Numbered from the stretch's first letter, positions 52,635-61,835 are shown. The stretch: 64,000 nt of DNA from Vibrio echinoideorum (GCF_024347455.1 NZ_AP025484.1:124001-188000); one strand, 5' to 3'. Numbers and translations are program-made. The notes: generated by a model not told the origin, from the letters alone.

Positions 52635-53321
52635 CTAAACTCGATTATCACCGCAGTTGTAGGCAACGATCTGGCTGATTTCGCTTAGGCTACGACCTGA
52701 CTGTTGCTGCCATTCGTTGAAGGCTTTACCCGCTGCCAGTTGTGCTCGCTTGGTGTTACGGCCGCTATCCACCACATCGGTACTGCGTAGGTGTGCTTCA
52801 ACATCTGATGACAAGATGAAGGTGTCTTTACCCATTTGGCGCAGAGTGTAGGCACCAGTATTACCACCTAATCGCTTGCCGTGTTTTTTCAGGTAATCCC
52901 AAAGCTCTGTGATGCGCTCTGATGGCCAGTCGGCAACCATTTGTGAGAATGAATCGGCTTCACGCTTGGCATTGTGGATCATGGTGGCGTTGGCAGGGAT
53001 GGTCATCACCTTGGTGAGGTGGCGAATAATGCGCGGGTCTTGTGCTTTCTGTTCCCACATTTCATTCGGCAGCATTAGCATTTTTTCGATATTGAATTCA
53101 AAGAACACTTCTTCAAATTGCGGCCACTTCTTTCTCACCACACTCCACGAAATACCACATTGGAATACTTTTTCAGTAAAGGCGGCCAACCAACGATCGT
53201 CGGTGATCTGTGATAACTCGGCTTGGGAAAGGGGCGCGCGAACAATCTTTTCGAGCTCGGCAGCTCCGCCTTTACGGTGAGCCGCACGTTGATAAATGGT
53301 GTCGAATTTTTCTTGGGTCAT
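52635..53321 (-). CDS. DNA-3-methyladenine glycosylase I-like protein
   Basis: A 228-residue protein related to Tag: FQCGISWSVVRKKWPQFEEV and DPRIIRHLTKVMTI correspond to the helix-hairpin-helix glycosylase core of E. coli Tag. The zinc ligands of classical Tag (an N-terminal Cys/His pair and a C-terminal His/Cys pair) are not visible, and there is an N-terminal extension, so it is a divergent subgroup. It would excise alkylated adenine if active. The ATG at 53321 (GGAA 6 nt upstream) is preferred to an in-frame TTG at 53333. Confidence 0.8.
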   Translation of the reverse strand: MTQEKFDTIYQRAAHRKGGAAELEKIVRAPLSQAELSQITDDRWLAAFTEKVFQCGISWSVVRKKWPQFEEVFFEFNIEKMLMLPNEMWEQKAQDPRIIRHLTKVMTIPANATMIHNAKREADSFSQMVADWPSERITELWDYLKKHGKRLGGNTGAYTLRQMGKDTFILSSDVEAHLRSTDVVDSGRNTKRAQLAAGKAFNEWQQQSGRSLSEISQIVAYNCGDNRV

Positions 53322-53390
53322 TGGAGGTTCCAAATTACATCTGTGTATCTTGAGTGTGTAGCTAATGCTTAATGATATGGGGTCAAATTT

Positions 53391-53445
53391 GGCAATTAAA
53401 ACAAGTCTGTTAACTAAAACCAGTCTGACAATTAAAACAAACTAG
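53391..53445. repeat. Degenerate 18-bp tandem array at the GNAT gene 3' end
   Basis: GGCAATTAAAACAAGTCTG (53391), TTAACTAAAACCAGTCTG (53410) and ACAATTAAAACAAACTAG (53428) are adjacent units of 18-19 bp. The last includes the stop codon of the acetyltransferase gene (ends at 53442). Confidence 0.6.
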
Positions 53446-53969
53446 CTGAGCTTTAATTCCATCTGATACAAGGGCCATGTTTTACCATTGAACTCTTTTA
53501 CGCTCGGCTCTTTGTCTACCACCTGAAAGCCCGCTTTGTCGTAGCAGCGTTTTGCGCCGTGGTTTTGCTTAAATACGGCCAAGGAGATGGTGGTGACATC
53601 TGGTATTTTTTTCGCAGCTTCTAATGCACTTTCTATCATGGATTGCCCAAGCCCTTTGCCTCGTTGGTTTGGGTGAATCGCGACTCGGCAGAAACGAAGT
53701 TCGTTGTCTGACATGCGTTGAAATTCCATAAAGCCAAGTAAGTCGCTGGCGTTTGAGTTGGCGTTTGAATCGGTGTTCAGTTCAGAGTATGACTTAGATG
53801 CAGAGAAGATATACAGCTCAACCTGTGGCTCTTGAGAACGTTCGACGATTGAAGCGGCTTCTAATGGCCAACCAAATGTTCGTCCGCCCCACAGAACGTA
53901 GTCTTCTAGGGATGTAAACCAAGTGACGATCTCGTCGGCGTCGGATGCTTTAAAGCGGTTTATTTCCAT
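53442..53969 (-). CDS. GNAT-family acetyltransferase
   Basis: A 175-residue acetyltransferase. The acetyl-CoA-binding motif A is clear: CRVAIHPNQRGKGLGQSMIE (about 94-113), followed by a beta-bulge strand TTISLAVFKQNHGAKRCYDK typical of GNAT motif B. A low-complexity stretch of Asn/Ser (about 63-75) interrupts an early strand. The substrate is unknown. It lies 42 bp downstream of the HD-domain gene on the same strand and may be co-transcribed. Confidence 0.85.
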   Translation of the reverse strand: MEINRFKASDADEIVTWFTSLEDYVLWGGRTFGWPLEAASIVERSQEPQVELYIFSASKSYSELNTDSNANSNASDLLGFMEFQRMSDNELRFCRVAIHPNQRGKGLGQSMIESALEAAKKIPDVTTISLAVFKQNHGAKRCYDKAGFQVVDKEPSVKEFNGKTWPLYQMELKLS

Positions 53970-54011
53970 ATCCTTCTCTCTTCCTTATCGCGTGTCTCTT
54001 TTTTTAAGCCG

Positions 54012-54638
54012 TTAAACTTCGGCGCCCAATTGTTCAAGAAAGCCACGCATGTAGTCGGTGCGCTTGTTCGCTTCTAATTTGGCAGATTCTGTATTCATGG
54101 TTTCAGCGAGCTTGAACAGCTTCACGTAGAAATGGTCGACGCTGTAATGCTTGTCATCCAAGTCGCGATGTTCAGCGAATGGGTCTTCGTGGTTATAGAG
54201 TTCAGCGTTAAAGCTTTGACCCACGTATAGACAGCGTGCAATGCCAATTGCACCGAGAGAATCGAGGCGATCCGCATCTTGGACTATTTGCGCTTCCAAG
54301 GTTTCAGGTGTGATGTTAGCGCTGTAGCTGTGCGTGACAATGGCATGATGGATTTCATCAAGGTAGGGCGCAGGATACTCGATAGATTTGAGGAAAGAGA
54401 TGGCCTTGTCTGCTGCCATCTGTGAGCTTTTGGCTCTGTCTGAGTGATTCTTAGGAAAGGTGAAGCAATCGTGAAGGTAAGCGGCGGGTAGAACGACTTC
54501 AAGCTTAGCCTGTTCTTGAGCACACAAAGCTTTCGCGGTTTTGACTACGCGCTTGATGTGGCTGATGTCGTGCGCCGCATCTTGTATCATTTCTTGTTTT
54601 GCAAAATCAAGTAGTTGGCTTTCAAATTTTTCTATCAC
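54012..54638 (-). CDS. HD-domain phosphohydrolase, YedJ-like
   Basis: A 208-residue HD-superfamily metal-dependent phosphohydrolase. Metal ligands are visible: His in AHDISHIKRVV (about 18-28), the HD pair in AAYLHDCFTFPKNHSD, and the distal Asp in IVQDADRLDSLGAIGIAR. It resembles E. coli YedJ, whose physiological substrate is not well defined. It heads a small unit with the GNAT gene. It has no CRISPR- or ppGpp-associated domains. Confidence 0.87.
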   Translation of the reverse strand: MIEKFESQLLDFAKQEMIQDAAHDISHIKRVVKTAKALCAQEQAKLEVVLPAAYLHDCFTFPKNHSDRAKSSQMAADKAISFLKSIEYPAPYLDEIHHAIVTHSYSANITPETLEAQIVQDADRLDSLGAIGIARCLYVGQSFNAELYNHEDPFAEHRDLDDKHYSVDHFYVKLFKLAETMNTESAKLEANKRTDYMRGFLEQLGAEV

Positions 54639-54753
54639 GCGTCCCTTTCTCCATTTTTAGACGTTATCAATGTTGCTTATCGATCAGTGTCGTTTTATAT
54701 CGACTGTAACAGTTTCAAGCGCGAGTTTTTATCTTTTATAAAAGGAGTACCCA

Positions 54754-54780
54754 CAAAAAAACCGACTCTGTGAGTCGGCT
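54754..54780 (-). terminator. Intrinsic terminator of the HAD hydrolase gene
   Basis: On the minus strand GCCGACTC-ACA-GAGTCGG is followed by T7 (A7 at 54755-54761). Confidence 0.88.
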
Positions 54781-54848
54781 TAATAGAGAGGCTTGTCTAC
54801 GTATTTTAGGACGAGACAGATAAAAGCATTATCAACAGAAGTGACAGC

Positions 54849-55508
54849 CTAAGCGGCAGCTTGTTGAAGCTGCGTTAACACATGATGCAGAGAAGGGCTG
54901 ATCGTGTGCCCAAGTGCTTTGACTTCTTCGCAAGGCTCAACCAAATCTGGGATCTGGAAGCTAATCATATTCGCTGCCATTGATGCGCGAATACCATTGT
55001 TCGAATCTTCAAACGCTAGGCAGGTTTCAGGGGCAACACCTAGGCGTTCAGCCGCTAGCAGGTAGATCTCTGGGTGAGGCTTACCATAAGTCACTTCACA
55101 GCCAGTGCTTAACGAGGTGAAATAAGAATCTAGGCCAGCCAGTTCAAGCTTCTTCTTCGCGATATCAAGCTGAGTCGAGGTTGCCACCGCGATTGGAATA
55201 TCGTTCGATTTGAGCCACTCAAGAAGTTCGATGACGCCATCTTTTACTGGGATCGCTTGGTGCTTAACAATTGCACTGTAGCGAGTTCGCCATTCGTTGT
55301 TCAGCGCTGGGTAATCTAACCCTTCACCGTAGCCATTTCTAAAGATCTGTTCGATGGTTTTTGCGTTACAGCCAATGATGCCTAAGTAGACATCTTGCAA
55401 AAACGGAACACCTTGCGCGTGACATGCTTCTTCAAAAACCTGCATACAAAGTCGCTCGGTATCGAGCAGCAGTCCATCCATATCAAAAATAGCAGCTTGA
55501 AAATTCAT
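54849..55508 (-). CDS. HAD-family phosphatase (beta-phosphoglucomutase-like)
   Basis: A 219-residue HAD hydrolase. Motif I is FDMDGLLLDTE, with nucleophile Asp and general acid two residues on. A helical cap (about 17-90) follows, then motif II VATSTQLD, motif III Lys in YGKPHPEIY, and motif IV FEDSNNGIRAS. The arrangement matches sugar-phosphate phosphatases such as YniC or beta-phosphoglucomutase. Substrate unassigned. It is a single gene with its own terminator. Confidence 0.88.
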   Translation of the reverse strand: MNFQAAIFDMDGLLLDTERLCMQVFEEACHAQGVPFLQDVYLGIIGCNAKTIEQIFRNGYGEGLDYPALNNEWRTRYSAIVKHQAIPVKDGVIELLEWLKSNDIPIAVATSTQLDIAKKKLELAGLDSYFTSLSTGCEVTYGKPHPEIYLLAAERLGVAPETCLAFEDSNNGIRASMAANMISFQIPDLVEPCEEVKALGHTISPSLHHVLTQLQQAAA

Positions 55509-55919
55509 ATCCGTGGTTCTTTATGTGTTGTCATCATGAGGGCGAGTATTTTGACATAGTGTCTAAGGATAGGCGAGTCAGCGTTGGGTGATAATCAGCG
55601 GTGTTGGCTGTGTAATATGCTCCGGATTGACTTAAGGTGCGATTGTTTGGGGGTGGATTAATATCGTTTGGTTATGAGTTTGATGTTTTATAGGCCGTAC
55701 CGGTCTAACCGATACAATAATGGTTATCGTACATAACAACTTTAAGTCGAGCTTCTGATTTACTATTACAATTCATAAACCTACAGGCTTGGTAGCGTGA
55801 CCATAATCTTATAAAAAACAATTTGCGTGAGCCTGCAATGATAGTGTGACCAAGCAATAAGTAAATGGCTGAGCTTAGGGACAAAATATAATTAGTCCAT
55901 ATTTTTAGCAAGGTTGCTT
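55509..55919. other. Divergent 411-bp region with paired repeats upstream of the Dcu gene
   Basis: No gene seen. GCTTGGT (55787-55793) and ACCAAGC (55849-55855) are inverted. AGCGTGACC and AGTGTGACC recur in direct orientation next to them, so the stretch about 55780-55856 could fold or bind a regulator. It lies 65-140 bp before the transporter start. Confidence 0.35.
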
Positions 55920-57248
55920 ATGTTGTATTTTGAGTTTCTATTTTTATTAGTCGTACTTTATATCGGGTCTCGGTATGGCGGTATCGGCTTAGGTGTTGTT
56001 TCTGGTATTGGTTTGGTTATCGAGGTGTTTGTCTTCAAGATGCCACCAACGTCTCCACCTGTCACCGTAATGTTGATCATCCTCGCCGTGGTAACCTGTG
56101 CTTCGATCCTCGAAGCGGCTGGTGGCTTGAAATACATGTTGCAAGTCGCGGAAAGGGTGCTGAGAAAGAACCCGAAACGCGTCACCCTGATAGCACCGTT
56201 CGTGACTTACTCGATGACATTCCTATTAGGTACTGGCCACGCGGTTTACTCCATCATGCCTATCATCGGTGATGTTGCGTTGAAGAATGGTATTCGTCCT
56301 GAGCGTCCAATGGCAGCGGCATCAGTGGCGTCTCAGCTAGCGATTACGGCTTCTCCAATCTCGGCTGCAGTGGTGTATTACCTCGCGCAACTTTCCGATG
56401 TCCAACACTCCATTACTCTGCTTTCCATTTTGATGGTGACGGTTCCTGCAACGCTGTTCGGCACACTTTTACTTTCTCTATATAGCTTGAAACGCGGTAA
56501 AGAATTGAACGACGATCCTGATTATCAAGCACGTCTAAAAGATCCTGAGTGGAAAAAACGCATCGAGAACACGACGGCGACGTCTTTGGATGAAGTGCTT
56601 CCAACTTCGGCTCGTAATGCCGTGTTGATTTTCCTACTTTCAATTGTCGTGATTGTTATCGTGGCGATGGTGCCGGAGATCAGAACTATCGTAGACGGCG
56701 ACAAGCCAATCAAGATGTCGGTAATCATCCAAATGATGATGCTCTGTTTCGGCGGTATCATCTTGCTGGCAACCAAAACTGACCCACGTGATGTACCAAA
56801 TGGTGTGGTATTCAAATCGGGTATGGTGGCAGCAATTGCTATCTTCGGTATCGCTTGGATGTCGGATACTTACTTCCAATATGCAATGCCTCAGTTCAAG
56901 TCTGGCATCGTGGAAATGGTAACGAATTACCCATGGACGTTTGCTCTAGCGCTATTCATCGTATCGGTTGTGGTGAACTCGCAAGCCGCTACTGCGCGTA
57001 TGATGCTACCTGTTGGCCTTGGCTTAGGATTAGATCCAGCACTGCTTATCGGCTTAATGCCAGCGGTGTACGGCTACTTCTTCATCCCGAACTACCCATC
57101 AGATATCGCAACGGTTAACTTCGATGTCTCTGGCACCACCAAGATTGGTAAGTGGTACTTCAACCACTCATTCATGTCGGTGGGTTTAATCGGTGTGGTC
57201 GGTGCATGTTGTTTAGGCTACGCACTGGCACAGATTTTTATCGCTTAA
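55920..57248 (+). CDS. Dcu-type C4-dicarboxylate transporter
   Basis: A 442-residue integral membrane protein of the DcuA/DcuB family, which exchanges fumarate/aspartate and succinate. Family motifs are intact: LAAGGLKYMLQVAERVLRKN-like region near 65-85, LLGTGHAVYSIMPIIGDVAL, NGIRPERPMAAASVASQLAI, VVNSQAATARMMLPVGLGLG and GYFFIPNYPSDIATVNFD. The ATG at 55920, with AAGG 6 nt before, is chosen over the in-frame TTG at 55914. A and B types cannot be separated by eye. Confidence 0.92.
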   Translation: MLYFEFLFLLVVLYIGSRYGGIGLGVVSGIGLVIEVFVFKMPPTSPPVTVMLIILAVVTCASILEAAGGLKYMLQVAERVLRKNPKRVTLIAPFVTYSMTFLLGTGHAVYSIMPIIGDVALKNGIRPERPMAAASVASQLAITASPISAAVVYYLAQLSDVQHSITLLSILMVTVPATLFGTLLLSLYSLKRGKELNDDPDYQARLKDPEWKKRIENTTATSLDEVLPTSARNAVLIFLLSIVVIVIVAMVPEIRTIVDGDKPIKMSVIIQMMMLCFGGIILLATKTDPRDVPNGVVFKSGMVAAIAIFGIAWMSDTYFQYAMPQFKSGIVEMVTNYPWTFALALFIVSVVVNSQAATARMMLPVGLGLGLDPALLIGLMPAVYGYFFIPNYPSDIATVNFDVSGTTKIGKWYFNHSFMSVGLIGVVGACCLGYALAQIFIA

Positions 57249-57288
57249 CCTAACTTCTTGTCGCGTAATCTACGAGCGAGATAAAACG

Positions 57289-57318
57289 AAAAACAGCGCC
57301 TATTTGGGCGCTGTTTTT
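57289..57318 (+). terminator. Intrinsic terminator of the Dcu gene
   Basis: AAAACAGCGCC pairs with GGCGCTGTTTT around TATTTG, with flanking A and T runs. It is effective in both directions. Confidence 0.88.
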
Positions 57319-57379
57319 GTATGTACTGTATTAATTCACTACTGTGCTTCGAAGTTAGGTTTCGAACTAATAACCAATA

Positions 57380-57760
57380 TTAACGTGGCTCAAAAGCCAA
57401 AGACTGAATCGCTTCTTCGATAGTCAGGAAGTGGATCTTCATCAGGCATACTTCTGCTTTCTGGAACTCATGATTTCGAATCAGTTTCGTCACGGCTTCA
57501 ACCGAATATTGCAGTGTTCGTTTAGCTAGGGATAGTTGGTTTGAACTCGATTGAAGCGAGTAGCTGTCGCCTTCAGAATCGATGAGGTAATCATCTTCGC
57601 CCAAGATCATGTCTGAGCATTCTGCTTGAAATTCGCGTTCGGATGCGACGTAAATAAGCTCATCGTCACCGTCGAGTTTTACCAAAGATGGCCAACTGAT
57701 CATTACTGCCTCTAAATCATGGATGTTGAAGTTTGTGTCTCGACTATAAACATTTTCCAC
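57380..57760 (-). CDS. Small acidic protein, possibly DUF4144 family
   Basis: 126 residues, acidic. It begins with a region around ISWPSLVKLDGDDELIYVAS (about 21-40), resembling the short DUF4144 proteins of Vibrio and Shewanella, then a helical C-terminal half (LIRNHEFQKAEVCLMKIHFL). The apparent start is a GTG at 57760 without a strong ribosome binding site; an internal ATG at codon 20 is possible. It lies 36 bp downstream of the LPD1-like gene on the same strand and is probably co-transcribed. Function unknown. Confidence 0.65.
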   Translation of the reverse strand: MENVYSRDTNFNIHDLEAVMISWPSLVKLDGDDELIYVASEREFQAECSDMILGEDDYLIDSEGDSYSLQSSSNQLSLAKRTLQYSVEAVTKLIRNHEFQKAEVCLMKIHFLTIEEAIQSLAFEPR

Positions 57761-57796
57761 TGCTTGGTCATCTCTTCAAGCAAACGACTCAAAACG

Positions 57797-58588
57797 TTAC
57801 TTACTTAAAGATCGTCCCAACGGAGCAAAATACCCCTGCATCGCATTGTAGATTTCCTCTCTATGTGTGAGGTCTGGATAGAGAGGGAACATATCCGGTT
57901 TGGTCGTGCCATCGACTAAGTAAGAATTCTCGATATCAGAGCAGGATTCAATTGCAGACTCAAAAGCACGTGCCATCATCTCCGTAGGTAATGAGAAATA
58001 ACGGGCAGACGTTGCCTTGTCGGCAATAACACTTCGAGCCACGTAGTCGTGTTTATCCAGATTATTGCCGCTGAGCAATGTGGCGTCGAATACAGACATC
58101 AAACTCTCGTTTAATGGATGAGGTCGCACCTTTCTATCGTGTAGCCAACAATCACTGGCGAACAAGATGTGTTTTCGAGGGCCGGACATATCACCAATCT
58201 CAAACGCCTTTTCGGCAATGTAATGGTCAAACGCATGCCAAAACTCGTGGGCTAATGCACCGGCGCCAGCGTTCTTGGCGAGGGCTAGCTCTCGTTGGTT
58301 CGGTGCGTAGTGTGCTTGCACACCTTTCCTACCACCACTGCCAAAGGCTAAGCCTAACGTGCCGCGCAGGCCAATCGCTTCTGGCGGCAGAGCCAAGATG
58401 TAAGCCAAGTCTGCCAGCGAGTCGAATATCAGGTTCGCAGCGAGCTCTTTCTCTTCTTTAGAAACCCAAGCTCCCACGCGAATGCTGCCCATACCGAAGG
58501 TCTGTTTGATGTCCATGAAAGACACCTGATCGCCATGTCGGTAGTCTGGGCCTTTGCGTGTTTTGTATTTAAAGTGAGTTAACTTCAA
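57797..58588 (-). CDS. LPD1-like metallopeptidase-fold protein (CLCA_X family)
   Basis: A 263-residue protein with an HExxH-type zinc site written as AHEFWHAFDHY (about 113-123). It is preceded by FGMGSIRVGAWVSKEEKELA and LRGTLGLAFGSGGRKGVQAH. This combination is characteristic of the LPD1 domain first described in phage and plasmid 'polyvalent' proteins, here as a stand-alone chromosomal gene. It has no signal peptide. The partner downstream is a small acidic protein. The substrate and role are unknown. The assignment is by remembered motif pattern. Confidence 0.75.
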   Translation of the reverse strand: MKLTHFKYKTRKGPDYRHGDQVSFMDIKQTFGMGSIRVGAWVSKEEKELAANLIFDSLADLAYILALPPEAIGLRGTLGLAFGSGGRKGVQAHYAPNQRELALAKNAGAGALAHEFWHAFDHYIAEKAFEIGDMSGPRKHILFASDCWLHDRKVRPHPLNESLMSVFDATLLSGNNLDKHDYVARSVIADKATSARYFSLPTEMMARAFESAIESCSDIENSYLVDGTTKPDMFPLYPDLTHREEIYNAMQGYFAPLGRSLSK

Positions 58589-58724
58589 AGGGGGACCTTG
58601 GGAACAGAATTAAGATTGAGTGAGATGCTCTTGAAGGATGCATACCGTTTAGTTGCGTCCTTATGAATCCTTTTTTGAGCTGCCTCTCTTGGAGTCAAAG
58701 AAAGTTAGCACTTTTGACGGAAAA

Positions 58725-59426
58725 TTACCGAACAAAATGAGTTAGATTGAGTTCAAAAGCTTCCCATGAAGTTGGGTTACCTTCACGAGTCAGCGGAAAC
58801 AAAGGTTCATGTGGTTTGGCATAACTTAAACGATGCAGCCTTTGAGTGACATGGTAGCTATCCAGTCCTGAAATCGTGACCAAGTCCAACGCTTCTAAAT
58901 CAAGGTAGCCATCCGGCATCATGGCGCGTTTTGGCGCGTGAATCGTAATAACTTCACCAATCAACATTTGAGTTTGATTACTTTCTATTGTGATTTGTTC
59001 TTTGAAGGCCAAACCTATTTTTAAAGGGCTTTCTAAGACAAACGGAGCAGGGAACACATTGTCGTAATAAGGTGTGAGACCGACCGCGTTGAATTCTGAG
59101 ATTGGTTTAGGGTAGCGAGCCGATGTTTGATGCGCCTTTTTAACAAAATCGGCACCAATACTATTAATCGTGAAGTGCTTAGTTTCTAGAATATTCTCTA
59201 GCGTGTGGCGGCGACTTTCGCAGGGGCGAACGATAAAACCAAACAGTGGTGGGTTCGATCCTAAATGAACTACCGAGCTGATAACAGCAAGGTTATCGAA
59301 CCCCTGTTTGTCACAGGTACCAATAAGGTTGGCGCTTTTGAACCCTGACAGAGAGTTAATCAATCGAGTACGATGCCTCTGATCCATTGTTTGCAGATCA
59401 TGTTTCGAAAGGCTGATGTCCTTCAT
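58725..59426 (-). CDS. Flavin reductase-like FMN-binding protein
   Basis: A 233-residue protein with a flavin-reductase-like split barrel. N-terminal FKSANLIGTCDKQGFDNLAV and FGFIVRPCESRRHTLENILE match the FMN-binding strand and loop of this family, with HFTINSIG following. It may reduce or bind flavin for an oxygenase, or act as a stand-alone oxidoreductase. The ATG at 59426 is preferred to that at 59444 because GAAGAG lies just upstream. It is divergent from a ferric-reductase-like gene. Confidence 0.83.
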   Translation of the reverse strand: MKDISLSKHDLQTMDQRHRTRLINSLSGFKSANLIGTCDKQGFDNLAVISSVVHLGSNPPLFGFIVRPCESRRHTLENILETKHFTINSIGADFVKKAHQTSARYPKPISEFNAVGLTPYYDNVFPAPFVLESPLKIGLAFKEQITIESNQTQMLIGEVITIHAPKRAMMPDGYLDLEALDLVTISGLDSYHVTQRLHRLSYAKPHEPLFPLTREGNPTSWEAFELNLTHFVR

Positions 59427-59689
59427 ATCTTCTCTTCTTCTCATTTTTGTTTATCACAAACTTGCTTACTAACGGATCAATATGTACGCAGTATCACTTT
59501 CTATCGATCAACGGGTTTGCCCTGAATAGCTATGTGGCACTGGTTTCGTCGGTATTTTTGCGAAACAGGTGCTTCTTTAAAGTGTGATTTTTTATGTGGT
59601 GCAAACTATTTGCATAGATTTACGCACTTTGACGTCCCTTTACATTCAAGAAACTAAAGTAAAGTTATAGTCTTTGAGAGCGTGAAAAC

Positions 59690-61021
59690 ATGAAAACAGT
59701 CCGCAATATCATCTGGGCAATGATTGCCACAATGTCAGCCTTTTGGTTTGCGATGGAACCGCAACTCTTCGCTTCAAACAATGTATTTGAATGGCGCTCC
59801 GCCATGATTCAGTACTCGGGTATTTTGTCTCTGATGTTAATGTCCATCACCATGATCTTGGCGATGCGTTTGCCTATGGTTGAAAATTGGCTCAACGGTA
59901 TGGATAAGGCGTATCGCGTCCACAAATGGTTGGGTATCGGTGGTGTAGCTCTGGGTGTGACACACTGGTTGTGGTACCAGATCCCTAAGTGGCTAGTGAT
60001 GTCTGGAGTGTTGGCTAAACCTGTTCGTCATGACGGTTCTGGCCCTGCAAGAGCTTTGTCTGGTTGGGAAGCATGGGTCAATGGACTACACGGTTTTGCT
60101 GAAAGCATTGGAGAATGGGGTTTTTACTTATTACTCGTTTTACTGGTGGCGTCGTTGTGGGCGGCCGTGAAATACAAACCGTTTAAATTGTCACATCGCC
60201 TGATGTCTGTAGCGTATCTTTTGATCGCGTTTCACTCGGTATTACTGCTCAAACATGCCTATTGGGGCCAGCCTATTTATTACCTAACGGTGGTATTTGC
60301 TTTAGTTGGGTCTATTGCCGCGATTTACAGTTTGTTGGGTTTTGTAGGGCGTCGTAATCGTCACTCTGCTGCTGTTTCCTCCACTCGATATTTTCCACAA
60401 GCCGAAGTGATGGAGTTGGTGCTAAAGCCCGATACATCTTGGCGAGGCCATAAAGCAGGGCAGTTTGCGTACTTGCGCTTCGGCAATGAAGACCCGCACC
60501 CGTTTACCATTGTGTCAGGTAGCGAAGACTCAGAACTGCGCTTCTTGATTAAAGAATTGGGTGACTTTACGAATGGTCTTTATGAACGAGTAAATGCGGG
60601 CGATGCTGTTACGGTGGAAGGGCCTTATGGGCGACTTGAGTTTGACCTAAGTAAGCCACAAATTTGGATTGCTGGCGGTGTCGGGATAGCGTCGTTTTTT
60701 GCAACGCTTGAAGCGCTCAAAACAGAGGAGACTCACTCTCGCATCGAGCTATTCTATTGCACTCGTGGTGTCGATGAGCATTTGGTGGATGAGTTATGGC
60801 ACTTTGCACATCAAGTAGGAGTGAAGTTGAACGTGATAGACACCTTGCACTCACCTCGATTAAACGCTGAACGCATTGCTCACCAGTGTGGTGATTTAAA
60901 CGATTATGAGCTGTATTTTTGCGGGCCAGAGCGGTTCTCGACATCGCTTAAAAAAGAACTGGATACGTACAAGTTCAACGTTGACCAGAACTATCACGAA
61001 GAGCTGTTTGTGATGCGTTAA
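59690..61021 (+). CDS. Ferric reductase-like transmembrane flavoprotein
   Basis: A 443-residue protein fusing a ferric-reductase-like heme-binding membrane domain to a ferredoxin-NADP+ reductase-like domain. There are about six helices in residues 1-220, with His in YRVHKWLGIGGVALGVTHWL and KLSHRLMSVAYLLIAFHSVL. The second part shows the FAD site HPFTIVSGS, GPYGRLEFD, the NAD(P)-binding IAGGVGIASFFATLEAL and YFCGPERFS. It should move electrons from cytosolic NAD(P)H across the inner membrane, to metal or oxygen. No iron-uptake genes are adjacent. Confidence 0.9.
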   Translation: MKTVRNIIWAMIATMSAFWFAMEPQLFASNNVFEWRSAMIQYSGILSLMLMSITMILAMRLPMVENWLNGMDKAYRVHKWLGIGGVALGVTHWLWYQIPKWLVMSGVLAKPVRHDGSGPARALSGWEAWVNGLHGFAESIGEWGFYLLLVLLVASLWAAVKYKPFKLSHRLMSVAYLLIAFHSVLLLKHAYWGQPIYYLTVVFALVGSIAAIYSLLGFVGRRNRHSAAVSSTRYFPQAEVMELVLKPDTSWRGHKAGQFAYLRFGNEDPHPFTIVSGSEDSELRFLIKELGDFTNGLYERVNAGDAVTVEGPYGRLEFDLSKPQIWIAGGVGIASFFATLEALKTEETHSRIELFYCTRGVDEHLVDELWHFAHQVGVKLNVIDTLHSPRLNAERIAHQCGDLNDYELYFCGPERFSTSLKKELDTYKFNVDQNYHEELFVMR

Positions 61022-61214
61022 AAAGACCGAATGAGGTATCAATAGCGTCAAGTTTGGCTCTTCGTTGCGGGGTTAAGGCAGCGGTTTGATTTGGCGTTAT
61101 TGATACTTAACGACAAGCTCTAATTAAAAAGGCAAAAGTTACTCAATTTTTTATTGCAGCGGTTTGCTATTGAGCGATACCATGTACGGCTGTTTTATTG
61201 GTAAAGATTGCAAA

Positions 61215-61622
61215 ATGTCAGATGAAAAGCTCGCGCTAGAATGGATGCGTCAACAAGCGCATAAAATTGATCCATATGTTATAAATCCATCATTTGATGA
61301 ATGCGTTGAGTTGCTTGAGCCTGCCTTTAAGAAGGGCAAGAGTGTCGCGCAGCTAAAATATCTGTTATCAGAAGCGGATCGCCGAGCGGGTGCCGCAGAG
61401 CGTAAACACGCCGCTTTAAAGTTCGCCAAAGAAAAAAGCCCAAAGGCAGGCCAAAACCTTCGCCTTCAAAGCAAGCTTCAACAAGTTCAGTTGGCATTAA
61501 AGTTAGCGACGGGCGATAACAACATGACCATATCGCAGTTTTGTTCTGAGTATGACGTCAGCAAGCGAGACGGCAACGTAGCGTGGAATGAAAAGCTGGT
61601 TGAGCAGAATAAGAAGAAGTGA
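61215..61622 (+). CDS. Conserved small protein of unknown function
   Basis: 135 residues from the ATG at 61215. Upstream in-frame ATGs exist at 61164 region but encode an unlikely Cys-containing leader. It is basic and mostly helical, with a Lys/Ala-rich centre (RRAGAAERKHAALKFAKEKS), and ends in Lys. No membrane segment or known domain. It could be a nucleic-acid-binding or cytoplasmic accessory protein. Its ribosome binding site is weak. Confidence 0.6.
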   Translation: MSDEKLALEWMRQQAHKIDPYVINPSFDECVELLEPAFKKGKSVAQLKYLLSEADRRAGAAERKHAALKFAKEKSPKAGQNLRLQSKLQQVQLALKLATGDNNMTISQFCSEYDVSKRDGNVAWNEKLVEQNKKK

Positions 61623-61724
61623 TTTTCGCAACGTCTTGTTCCCTCTCAACTGAGAGCCGATAAGGTTTTATCGCTCAAATACCAATTTTAAACCCTACCA
61701 ATAATGCCGTTCAACTGTATTTCA

Positions 61725-61758
61725 AAAGCCTGAAAAGCGTCTTTTCTTCTCAGGCTTT
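61725..61758. other. Inverted repeat between convergent genes
   Basis: AAAGCCTGA (61725-61733) and TCAGGCTTT (61750-61758) pair around 16 nt, in the gap between the gene ending at 61622 (+) and the one ending at 61836 (-). It is terminator-like, but with only short T runs. Confidence 0.5.
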
Positions 61759-61835
61759 GCTAACGACTAGTGATTTCTCTCTTCCGTCTTAACGGTTAAC
61801 CTCTGCTAAAAGTATCGACGAGCGATTACCAGACG

